A stretch of DNA of 10,416 nt, taken from the NCBI GenBank assembly GCA_934511465.1, contig CAKSWG010000049.1:1-10416 (forward strand), read 5' to 3'. The translations under genes were made by a program, and so were the position numbers. Shown here piece by piece: positions 1 through 6,041 of the stretch (positions within the stretch are counted from its first letter, which is position 1; every line of letters starts with the position of its first letter). Source of the DNA: an uncultured Faecalibacterium sp. GTDB lineage: Bacteria; Bacillota; Clostridia; Oscillospirales; Ruminococcaceae. Under the pieces are notes generated by a model. The model ran no database searches and was not told the DNA's origin. It was given only the letters and a program-made list of their open reading frames with translations.

Positions 1-84
1 GCCGCCGGGGTTGGAAAGGATGTACTCTGTAACATTTGCGCCCTGTTTGGTCACACCGAAGGGCTTGGAGCGGATCTGTGCCAT
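1..84 (-). CDS. galM: Aldose 1-epimerase (galactose mutarotase), N-terminal fragment
   Basis: Only the first 28 codons lie in the window; the gene continues past the left edge. The visible peptide begins MAQIRSKPFG and continues with the spaced pattern F-G-x4-G-x2-V-x2-Y-x-L-x-N-x2-G, which is the usual first beta-strand of aldose 1-epimerases. These cytoplasmic enzymes interconvert alpha and beta anomers of galactose or glucose at the head of the Leloir pathway. The ATG at 84-82 is chosen because an AGGAGG (complement of 95-100) lies 10 bases upstream. Another ATG at 91-89 is out of frame and too close to that site. Catalytic His and Glu residues would lie outside the window, so the call rests on the N-terminus alone. 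The gene has its own promoter and is separated from the upstream RND gene by a terminator, so it is probably not in its operon. Confidence 0.8.
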   Translation of the reverse strand, partial: MAQIRSKPFGVTKQGANVTEYILSNPGG

Positions 85-159
85 TGGGCATTCGCCTCCT
101 CAGTTTTTAACTCAGAGATACAGTCAGGCAGACTTCCACTGTATTCCATCTTATTTATG

Positions 160-168
160 ATTATATCA
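160..168 (-). promoter_or_regulatory. Extended -10 promoter of the aldose 1-epimerase gene
   Basis: On the minus strand this reads TGATATAAT, a perfect TGn-TATAAT extended -10 element. No convincing -35 box sits 16-18 bases upstream, which is tolerated for extended -10 promoters. Transcription would start near 153 and leave a leader of about 70 bases before the ATG at 84. I see no operator or terminator-like fold in that leader. Confidence 0.6.
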
Positions 169-365
169 CAGTTTTACGCGTTTGTGGGGAACTGATTTTA
201 GAATTTGCATCCAATTTTTCCGGCAATTTTTTGTAGAAATTATTCAGTTGCTGTTTTGATCGGAACAGTCCGCAGACCGGTAAGCCGCATACTTACCGCC
301 GCGCGGATGCTCCTGCAGGGAGCCAGCGCAGACAGATGCCGTTTTCCACCACGACCCCTTCCGTG
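169..365. other. Intergenic segment of unknown nature with small inverted repeats
   Basis: No convincing gene was found here; short open frames exist on both strands but lack ribosome binding sites and recognisable domains. The segment from about 268 to 365 is GC-rich and structured, unlike the AT-rich promoter part at 169-250. It holds a 7-bp stem CGGTAAG/CTTACCG (278-284 with 292-298), a palindrome CCGCGCGG (299-306) and a GCTCC/GGAGC arm pair around a PstI-like CTGCAG near 308-322. The 12-mer GTCCGCAGACCG occurs at 268-279 and again inside the adjacent terminator at 384-395. This could be a dispersed intergenic repeat or a decayed gene end; the window alone cannot decide. Confidence 0.35.
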
Positions 366-406
366 AAAAGGCAATGCCGGGCGGTCCGCAGACCGCCCGG
401 CATTGC
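366..406 (-). terminator. Strong intrinsic terminator of the RND permease gene
   Basis: A perfect 16-bp inverted repeat pairs 371-386 with 391-406 around the 4-base loop 387-390. Read on the minus strand the hairpin is followed by CTTTTC (complement of 365-370). It starts 61 bases after the RND stop codon. The plus-strand side is followed by an A/T-mixed sequence without a clean T run, so termination is mainly for the minus strand. The stem is unusually long and GC-rich. Confidence 0.85.
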
Positions 407-467
407 TCTATTATAAATAATTCTTCCGCTGATATTTCCAAAGCGAACGCGTCGGCAATTAAAATCG

Positions 468-3400
468 TCAGACTTCCGGCTGTGCGATGCCGGCGGCGTT
501 CTGCGCCGCAAGGTACTCGGCCGCATCGTCCGGGATATCGTCCAGCTCGTCGTCGCTGCCAACGTCCACGTTGAGCGGCGGCTTTTTGAACATGATATCG
601 TACAGGATCGGCACGATATACAGCGTCATAAGGGTGGCGTAGCTCAAACCGCAGATGATCACGATGGCCATGCCGCTCATCAGCTGGCTGGCCATATCGC
701 CGCTGAACACAAGTTGCAGCATGGCAAGCACGGTGGTAAGGGTGGTCATAAGGATAGGCCGCATACGGGTCTTGCCGGTGGCCACCAGCGCAGCGCGGCG
801 CTCCAGCCCGCCAAGACGCAGCTGGTTTGCGTAGTCCACGAACACGATGCCGTTGTTGACCACGGTGCCCATCAGCACGATAAAGCCCATCAGCGAGATC
901 ATGGTAAGCTGCTGGCCGGTGACAAGCAGGCCCAGCAGGCCGCCGGTAAAGGCCAGCGGCACCGTGAACAGCACGATGAAGGGGGACAGCAGGCTCTGGA
1001 ACTGCGCCACCATGACCAGATACACAAAGGGCAGGGCAAGGGCCATCCACTGCACCATCTCGTTGACCATATAATTGACGCTGCTGCTCTCGCCGCCCAT
1101 AGAGATGCTGCATCCCTCGGGCATTTCGCCGCTGGCAGCGTACTCATCCAGCTTCTTTTGCAGCACGCGGGCCTGCACGGTGGTGTTGTAGCCTTCCAGC
1201 GTGTCGGCACTGACGGTCACGTACTCGGTCTGGTTCTCGCTGGTAATGGCATCCGGTGCAGTGCCGGTGGTCCAGCTGGCAATATCGCTCAGGGTGCAGG
1301 TGCCGGTGGTCACAGTGCCGTCTGCCGACATTTCGGAGGTCTCAAAGGTAAGCTCCATCATGTTCTCTTTGGTCACGGGGTCCAGATCATTTGTGATCTG
1401 CACATCCATGGTGGTGCCGTTTACCGTAACGGGGGTCTGGGCAGTGGTAGTGGTGGTGAGCTTGGCCGCGATCTGCTGGTACACCTGCGCCACCGTCAGG
1501 CCGTAGGCGCGCACCTTATCACGGTCCACCTTGAGGATGATGGTGGAATCGCCTGCGCCAAGGCCGTTGGTAGCGTTGGCAAAGCCCTCGGTGGAGTTCA
1601 CGATCTCCATCACCTTTTCGGAGACAGCGGTCAGGGTAGTGCTGTCTGCACCGTAGACCTTGACCGAAAGGCCGCTGGTCATCTGGCTGGTGAGATCATC
1701 GGTCATACCGTACAGCTTGACCTCGGCGGTGCAGTTCTCGATCTGAGAAACCGCATCCTCCACGGCCTGCCGGGTCTGCTCGGTCTTGCGGGCGGAAAGG
1801 CCATCGCTGAGCATGAGGTTCACTTTATATTTGCCGTAGGCGTTGGCGGCGTTGAGGATATCGGTGATGGTACTGGGCAGGCCCAGCTGGCTGATATCCA
1901 GCCCCGCCATACTGGTATCGATGGCAATGCCAACTTCTTCCACGTTTTCCACGTTCAGGGCAGCTTCCGCCACCTTGCCCGCAATGGCATAGGATTCCTC
2001 TTTGGTCAGGCCATCGGCGGTGGTCAGGGTGATCTGCGCCTCGTTGCTGGTGATGCTGGGCAGCAGCTCCACGCCCATGCTCAGCACGCACCAGCCGCTG
2101 AACACCAGCAGCACCACAGCCGCCACCAGCGGCAGGGCACGGTGTTGCAAGCACCATTCCAGACTGTGGGTATATTTGTCCTGCACTTTTTCAAACCAGA
2201 CAAGGCGCTTGGGCTCGGCTTTTTTCAGCACGGTGGAGGCAGCCGCCGGGACAACGGTGACGGCCACGATGAGCGACGCCATCAGGCAGTAGCCGATGCA
2301 CAGGGACATGGGCATCATCAGGCTGCGCACGAGGCTGGACGAGAACACCACCGGCAGGAACACGCACACCGAGGTGAGGGTGGACGCCACAACGGACATA
2401 CCCACCTGTTTTGCGCCCTGCACGGCAGCGCGGGCCGCCGGCACGCCGCGGCTGCGCAGACGGTAAATGTTTTCAATGACCACGACGGAGTTATCCACCA
2501 GCATACCAATGCCGAGAGACAGGCCGGCCAGTGTCATGATGTTCATATCCAGCCCGGTGAAGTACATCAGCACCACCGCAAACAGCACAGACAGCGGGAT
2601 GCTTATGCCGACCACGAGAGTGGGCTTGATGTCCTTGAGGAAGATGGCCAGCACGATGATGGCCAGCGCAGCACCCACCACCATGCTGGTGAGGATGCTT
2701 TGAATGACCACCGTGATATAGTTGCCCTGATTGGACAGCACCACCATGTGCAGGCCGTCGTACTGGTTTTCCAGCTCGCTGAAGGCCGTCAGGCAGTTAT
2801 TGGACACCTCGCCTGCGCTGGACGTGGCGTTTTTGTAAATTTTGAGGATGGAAGCCTTTTCGCCGTTCAGGCGGGTGTAGCTGTCGGCAGCGTTGTCGAT
2901 CACTTCCACATCTGCCACATCGGAAAGGCGCACATCGCCGTAGCCCTCCACATGCAGCAGCAGTGCGCCGCTGATGTCCTCCACGCTGTCGTACTCTTCG
3001 CCCACCTTCAGCAGCCACGACTCGCCGTCCTTATCTTCCACATAACCGGCCGGCATGGAGAAGTTCTGGGCATAGATGAGGTTGGAAAGAGTCTGGATGT
3101 CCAGCTGTTTTGCCACATCGGCCTGTGCCAGAGCGTTGGCCTTGGCGGTCTCGTACTCGTCCTTGGCGGTCTCCAGCTGCTTTTCGTACTCGTTCAGCAT
3201 TTCACGCGCTTCGGTGAACTGCATATAAGCGTTGAGCTGCTGCTGGGAGAAGCTGCCCAGTGCATTGGAAAACTCGCTCATCAGCTGCGGCACATTGTCC
3301 ATGGCCTTGATGGTGCTTTCCAGTGCGTTGTACACCACATTCAGGCTCTCTTGCAGCTGCACCTCGTTGGCAAGGTCCTCGGCGGTGCTGCCGTCGGTGC

Positions 3401-4412
3401 CCTTTTCGGCATTGACGCGCTCCTGCAATTTTTGCAGGGCTGTGGTGAGCTTATCGGTGATGGTGCGCAGCTCGGCCACGATGTCGATGAGGGAATCGAT
3501 GTCCCGCATACCGGTCTGGTTGAACTTGTCCATCACGCTTTGCAGGCCGTCACGCACCTCGATCAGCGCCTGCTGGATCTCAGGCTCCTTGACCACAGCA
3601 ATGAGCTGGTTGACGCTTTCCAGCAGCGCCTGCGCCTGCGCGCGCACCGTCTCCACGGCGGCACCTACTTCGGTGCTCATCTGGCCCATCACGGAGTTGG
3701 ACACCGTATTGCCAAAGTTTTTGAGCTGCTTTTCGTATTCCGCACGGCCTGCGGTGATCTGGGCCTCGGCGCTTTCCAGCTGTTCGCGGGCAGCGGCAAG
3801 CTGGGTATCGATGAGTTCCAGCAGCTTTGCGTTGATATCGTCGATCTTATCCTGATTCAGCTGTACCTGCACCAGCTGCTCCACAAGGCCGCTGGCCGAA
3901 ACGCTGGAAACGCCGCCCCTGCGCTGGATCTCCGGCACCAGCGTTTTCTGGATGAACTCCGAAAGGGCGTACTCGTCCGCGCCTTCGCGGCTGACAGCCA
4001 CCGTCATAAAAGCGTTCATATTCAGGCTGTATTCCACGATGGACGGGGTCAGGCAGCTGCTGGGCAGGTCGCTTTTGGCCTGATCCAGCTTATTGGACAC
4101 CTTGACCAGCGCGCTGTTCATATCGGTATCGTCCACAAATTGCATCAGCAGCAGGCTGTAGTTTTCTGCCGATGTTGCGGTGATCTTGGACACGCCCGGC
4201 ACCGTAAGGGCATTTTGCAGCACATCGGAGACCTCGCTCTCCACGCGCTCCGGGCTTGCGCCGGGGTACACCGTGACCACCATCAGATACGGTGTGCTGA
4301 CATCGGGCAGCAGATTCGTATCCATCTTTGTGACTGCCACAAAGCCAAGGATCAGGATCATGACCACGGCCACCAGCACCGTAAATGGTTTTTTGACACT
4401 GAATTTTTCCAT
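468..4412 (-). CDS. RND-family (AcrB/HAE-type) efflux permease with a large helical insertion in the porter domain
   Basis: This is an inner-membrane proton-driven exporter of the ACR_tran family, 1314 residues against about 1050 for AcrB. Residues 9-29 form TM1, followed by the family signature NLLPDVSTPYLMVV and YPGASPERVE. A first extracytoplasmic region runs to about 565, TM2-TM6 lie at about 566-725, TM7 at 758-778, a second porter half extends to about 1118, TM8-TM12 follow to about 1275, and the tail is acidic. TM4 carries GLSLGIGMLVDNSVVVIEN (630-648), with D640 at the AcrB D407 position and N641 at D408. TM10 has GTVVNNGIVFVDY (1182-1194), with N1186 at the K940 position. At 194-436 a Gln/Glu/Ala-rich, helix-prone block interrupts the fold exactly where AcrB passes from PN1 into the docking region. 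The domain resumes with LDIQTLSNLIYAQN. No membrane-fusion protein or outer-membrane partner is encoded nearby. The ribosome binding site is weak (AGGG four bases upstream, or GGAGA further off). The substrate cannot be predicted. Confidence 0.95.
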   Translation of the reverse strand: MEKFSVKKPFTVLVAVVMILILGFVAVTKMDTNLLPDVSTPYLMVVTVYPGASPERVESEVSDVLQNALTVPGVSKITATSAENYSLLLMQFVDDTDMNSALVKVSNKLDQAKSDLPSSCLTPSIVEYSLNMNAFMTVAVSREGADEYALSEFIQKTLVPEIQRRGGVSSVSASGLVEQLVQVQLNQDKIDDINAKLLELIDTQLAAAREQLESAEAQITAGRAEYEKQLKNFGNTVSNSVMGQMSTEVGAAVETVRAQAQALLESVNQLIAVVKEPEIQQALIEVRDGLQSVMDKFNQTGMRDIDSLIDIVAELRTITDKLTTALQKLQERVNAEKGTDGSTAEDLANEVQLQESLNVVYNALESTIKAMDNVPQLMSEFSNALGSFSQQQLNAYMQFTEAREMLNEYEKQLETAKDEYETAKANALAQADVAKQLDIQTLSNLIYAQNFSMPAGYVEDKDGESWLLKVGEEYDSVEDISGALLLHVEGYGDVRLSDVADVEVIDNAADSYTRLNGEKASILKIYKNATSSAGEVSNNCLTAFSELENQYDGLHMVVLSNQGNYITVVIQSILTSMVVGAALAIIVLAIFLKDIKPTLVVGISIPLSVLFAVVLMYFTGLDMNIMTLAGLSLGIGMLVDNSVVVIENIYRLRSRGVPAARAAVQGAKQVGMSVVASTLTSVCVFLPVVFSSSLVRSLMMPMSLCIGYCLMASLIVAVTVVPAAASTVLKKAEPKRLVWFEKVQDKYTHSLEWCLQHRALPLVAAVVLLVFSGWCVLSMGVELLPSITSNEAQITLTTADGLTKEESYAIAGKVAEAALNVENVEEVGIAIDTSMAGLDISQLGLPSTITDILNAANAYGKYKVNLMLSDGLSARKTEQTRQAVEDAVSQIENCTAEVKLYGMTDDLTSQMTSGLSVKVYGADSTTLTAVSEKVMEIVNSTEGFANATNGLGAGDSTIILKVDRDKVRAYGLTVAQVYQQIAAKLTTTTTAQTPVTVNGTTMDVQITNDLDPVTKENMMELTFETSEMSADGTVTTGTCTLSDIASWTTGTAPDAITSENQTEYVTVSADTLEGYNTTVQARVLQKKLDEYAASGEMPEGCSISMGGESSSVNYMVNEMVQWMALALPFVYLVMVAQFQSLLSPFIVLFTVPLAFTGGLLGLLVTGQQLTMISLMGFIVLMGTVVNNGIVFVDYANQLRLGGLERRAALVATGKTRMRPILMTTLTTVLAMLQLVFSGDMASQLMSGMAIVIICGLSYATLMTLYIVPILYDIMFKKPPLNVDVGSDDELDDIPDDAAEYLAAQNAAGIAQPEV

Positions 4413-4490
4413 TTTTCCCTACCGTTTCTCCGCCATGCCGCAAAGCAGGACAGCCGCTTTCTTCTTGGAAAAGCACACTTTAACAGTTTT

Positions 4491-4518
4491 ATTATACACG
4501 CAAGCCCCCACCTTGCAA
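4491..4518 (-). promoter_or_regulatory. Promoter of the RND permease gene
   Basis: On the minus strand there is a consensus TATAAT (complement of 4491-4496) and a TTGCAA -35 box (4513-4518), with a 16-bp spacer. Transcription would start near 4484, giving a leader of about 70 bases before the ATG at 4412. Just upstream of the -35, the 7-mer AAAGAAT occurs twice on the minus strand (complement of 4531-4537 and 4542-4548), 11 bp apart, as tandem response-regulator sites often are. Confidence 0.65.
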
Positions 4519-4529
4519 GGGCAGGGGGC
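4504..4529. promoter_or_regulatory. Operator-like palindrome over the RND -35 box
   Basis: A perfect 10-bp palindrome CCTTGCAAGG (4511-4520) is nested inside outer arms GCCCCC (4504-4509) and GGGGGC (4524-4529). The whole covers the -35 hexamer and part of the spacer of the RND promoter. It lies upstream of the expected transcription start, so it is not an RNA hairpin of that gene. The plus strand has no gene feeding into it. A repressor or activator site is the simplest reading; the regulator is unknown and not encoded in the window. Confidence 0.4.
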
Positions 4530-4709
4530 GATTCTTTTGCAATTCTTTAGATACTTTCGCAAGATTTTAACAATTGCCGCGCCGGTTTGCCCTTTTCCGG
4601 CAGCGGATGCGACCAAATTCGGTCGGCTTCTCCCTTAAGGATACGCAGTAGAAGGGCGGATTGTTGCACTGCAAAAAAATTTTGCGCACACGCCGCACTG
4701 AAATTTGCG

Positions 4710-4738
4710 TGGAAATGTGCATTTGAATATGTTATACT
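4710..4738 (+). promoter_or_regulatory. Promoter of ricT
   Basis: An extended -10, TGTTATACT (4730-4738), has a weak -35 TGGAAA (4710-4715) 17 bp upstream. Transcription would start near 4745, about 58 bases before the ATG. An A7T4 tract at 4673-4683, flanked by GC on both sides, lies roughly 60-70 bases upstream of the start and could serve as an UP element or bend. This promoter is divergent from that of the RND gene. Confidence 0.6.
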
Positions 4739-4802
4739 AAGGTACAGAATGGAACAGCAGGCCCTTTTGGGGCCTTATCCGATAGAAATTAAGAGGAACA
4801 CT

Positions 4803-5756
4803 ATGAAAAAAGTCATTTCTGTCCGTTTTAAAGAGAACGGCAAAAGCTATTATTTCGACCCCGCCGGTTCCGACATCAAAACCGGCGATTATGTGATCGT
4901 GGAAACTGCCCGCGGCATCGAGTGCGGCGAGGTAGTACAGGGCGTAAAGGAGATCGCGGATTCGGCAGTACCCAAGGCCCTCAAGCCCATTACCCGCATG
5001 GCCGACAGTGTGGACGTGCGCCGGATGCGCCAGAACCGCGAGGACGAAAAGCGCGCCTACCGCACCTGTCAGGAATGCATCGCCCGCCACGGCTTGGAAA
5101 TGAAGCTGGTGGAGGCCGAGTACACGCTGGACCGCTCCAAGATCATGTTCTACTTTACCGCAGACGGCCGGGTGGACTTCCGCGAGCTGGTGAAAGACCT
5201 TGCCGGTATCTTCCACACCCGCATCGAGCTGCGCCAGATCGGCGTGCGGGACGAGAGCAAGATGATCGGCGGCCTTGGCATCTGCGGCCAGCCCTTCTGT
5301 TGCAGCCGCTTTTTGAAGGACTTCCAGCCCGTTTCCATCAAGATGGCCAAGGAGCAGGGCCTTTCGCTGAACCCCACCAAGATCAGCGGCGCCTGCGGAA
5401 GGCTGATGTGCTGCCTTGCCTACGAGGAGAACGCCTACGAGTACCTGAACAGCATCATGCCCATGGTGGGCAGCACCGTGCGCACGCCGGACGGCCTTGG
5501 CACCGTGCTGGAGGTGAACCCCATCTCCGGCTATCTGCGGGTGCGCTGCGGCACCGAGAGCCTTTCGCCCCGGTATTATAAGGTGGGCGTGTGCGAGTAT
5601 GTCAGCGGCGGCAAGCGTGCCCCCCGCCGCCCGGACCCGGACGACGATTACTCCGGCGTGCGCAACCCCGCACCTGTGGTGGCTTCTTCCGACGATGCCG
5701 AAAAGCGCTGTGCGGGCGGCGGCTGCCCCAAAAAGCGCGCAGCAGAAAAAGAGTAA
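4803..5756 (+). CDS. ricT: RicT (YaaT), PSP1-domain Fe-S subunit of the RNase Y specificity complex
   Basis: The protein has 317 residues. In Bacillus subtilis RicT joins RicA (YmcA) and RicF (YlbF) in a cytoplasmic complex that carries [4Fe-4S] clusters and steers RNase Y cleavage of selected mRNAs; older annotations call it a stage 0 sporulation protein. The N-terminal MKKVISVRF, the YYFDP motif and the GDYVIVET segment match the family. So do the two cysteine clusters CGQPFCC (161-167) and CGRLMCC (198-204). A CQEC pair lies at 89-92. The C-terminal tail after about 270 is Pro/Asp/Lys-rich and low-complexity, and ends with an extra CAGGGC (303-308). The start at 4803 is preferred because AGAGGA (4792-4797) sits 5 bases upstream and the homologous sequence begins there; an in-frame upstream extension to 4587 looks non-coding. 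The gene has its own promoter and terminator. Downstream yabB and rsmI reproduce the Bacillus yaaT-yabA-yabB-yabC neighbourhood, with no yabA here. Confidence 0.95.
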   Translation: MKKVISVRFKENGKSYYFDPAGSDIKTGDYVIVETARGIECGEVVQGVKEIADSAVPKALKPITRMADSVDVRRMRQNREDEKRAYRTCQECIARHGLEMKLVEAEYTLDRSKIMFYFTADGRVDFRELVKDLAGIFHTRIELRQIGVRDESKMIGGLGICGQPFCCSRFLKDFQPVSIKMAKEQGLSLNPTKISGACGRLMCCLAYEENAYEYLNSIMPMVGSTVRTPDGLGTVLEVNPISGYLRVRCGTESLSPRYYKVGVCEYVSGGKRAPRRPDPDDDYSGVRNPAPVVASSDDAEKRCAGGGCPKKRAAEKE

Positions 5757-5778
5757 GGCCGCAGCGGAGTCTCAAAGT

Positions 5779-5806
5779 GGTTAGTGTGTTGAAACTAACC
5801 TTTCTT
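5779..5806 (+). terminator. Intrinsic terminator after ricT
   Basis: Arms GGTTAGT (5779-5785) and ACTAACC (5794-5800) form a 7-bp stem with an 8-base loop, followed by TTTCTT. It begins 22 bases after the ricT stop. The stem is short, so termination may be partial. Its arms also resemble half-sites of the iron-box-like motifs found further downstream. Confidence 0.6.
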
Positions 5807-5842
5807 CGTGATTTTTGCCAAAAAACTCCTGCAATTTTGGCC

Positions 5843-5860
5843 ATAAGTTAGCCTATGCTT
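5843..5860. promoter_or_regulatory. Candidate metal-regulator (DtxR/IdeR-like) site 1
   Basis: The sequence ATAAGTTAGCCTATGCTT resembles the DtxR/IdeR consensus TWAGGTTAGSCTAACCTWA, especially in the GTTAGCCTA core; the right half is degenerate. It lies about 90 bp upstream of the ferredoxin transcription start. No metal-dependent regulator is encoded in the window, so this is a motif resemblance only. Confidence 0.25.
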
Positions 5861-5902
5861 TTGTGCAACCCAACAAAAAACAGACTTTTGTGTTTTCCGG
5901 CT

Positions 5903-5920
5903 TACGGTTAGTCTTGCCTT
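5903..5920. promoter_or_regulatory. Candidate metal-regulator (DtxR/IdeR-like) site 2, overlapping the ferredoxin -35
   Basis: GGTTAGTCTTGCCTT (5906-5920) shares the GGTTAG-N-CT core and a CCT right end with the DtxR/IdeR box. It covers the -35 hexamer of the ferredoxin promoter, where bound repressor would block RNA polymerase. The resemblance is partial. Confidence 0.3.
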
Positions 5921-5942
5921 TTCTCACCTGCTTTGTTAAAAT
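5914..5942 (+). promoter_or_regulatory. Ferredoxin promoter
   Basis: The -35 TTGCCT (5914-5919) and extended -10 TGT-TAAAAT (5934-5942) are 17 bp apart. Transcription would start near 5949, giving a leader of about 93 bases. A second weaker -10, TACAAT, lies at 5954-5959. The strong SD and biased codon use of the gene fit a high-output promoter. Confidence 0.6.
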
Positions 5943-5979
5943 GCAGGCAAGGATACAATTTCCGGAGAGAAATGCACAG

Positions 5980-6020
5980 CCGTGCCATGCATCGCTCTTC
6001 ATACAATACTTCGGGCACGG
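5980..6020 (+). other. Leader hairpin upstream of the ferredoxin ribosome binding site
   Basis: CCGTGCC (5980-5986) can pair with GGCACGG (6014-6020) across a 27-base loop in the ferredoxin 5' leader. The stem ends 7 bases before the AAGGAG at 6028-6033. No T run follows, so it is not a terminator. It may protect the mRNA 5' end or modulate translation; the large loop makes it modest evidence. Confidence 0.35.
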
Positions 6021-6041
6021 GGATAAAAAGGAGAGTTTATT

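Noticed and set aside
293..562. 89-codon minus-strand open frame overlapping the end of the RND gene and the terminator
   Set aside because: It reads through a perfect 16-bp terminator stem, lacks a ribosome binding site and has no recognisable domain.
714..4550. A 1278-codon open frame on the plus strand opposite the RND permease gene
   Set aside because: Its translation is rich in His, Gln and Gly with no domain-like pattern, as expected for the antisense of a GC-biased gene. The minus-strand frame encodes an unmistakable RND protein.
4571..4685. Possible small RNA or further terminator in the ricT/RND divergent region (GACC/GGTC stem near 4610-4624, GC-A7T4-GC tract at 4671-4685)
   Set aside because: The stems are short, no promoter points into them, and the A/T tract is better read as part of the upstream region of the ricT promoter.
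4587..4802. N-terminal extension of RicT by 72 codons
   Set aside because: The extension crosses the ricT promoter, has no ribosome binding site, and RicT homologues begin at the MKKVISVRF position.
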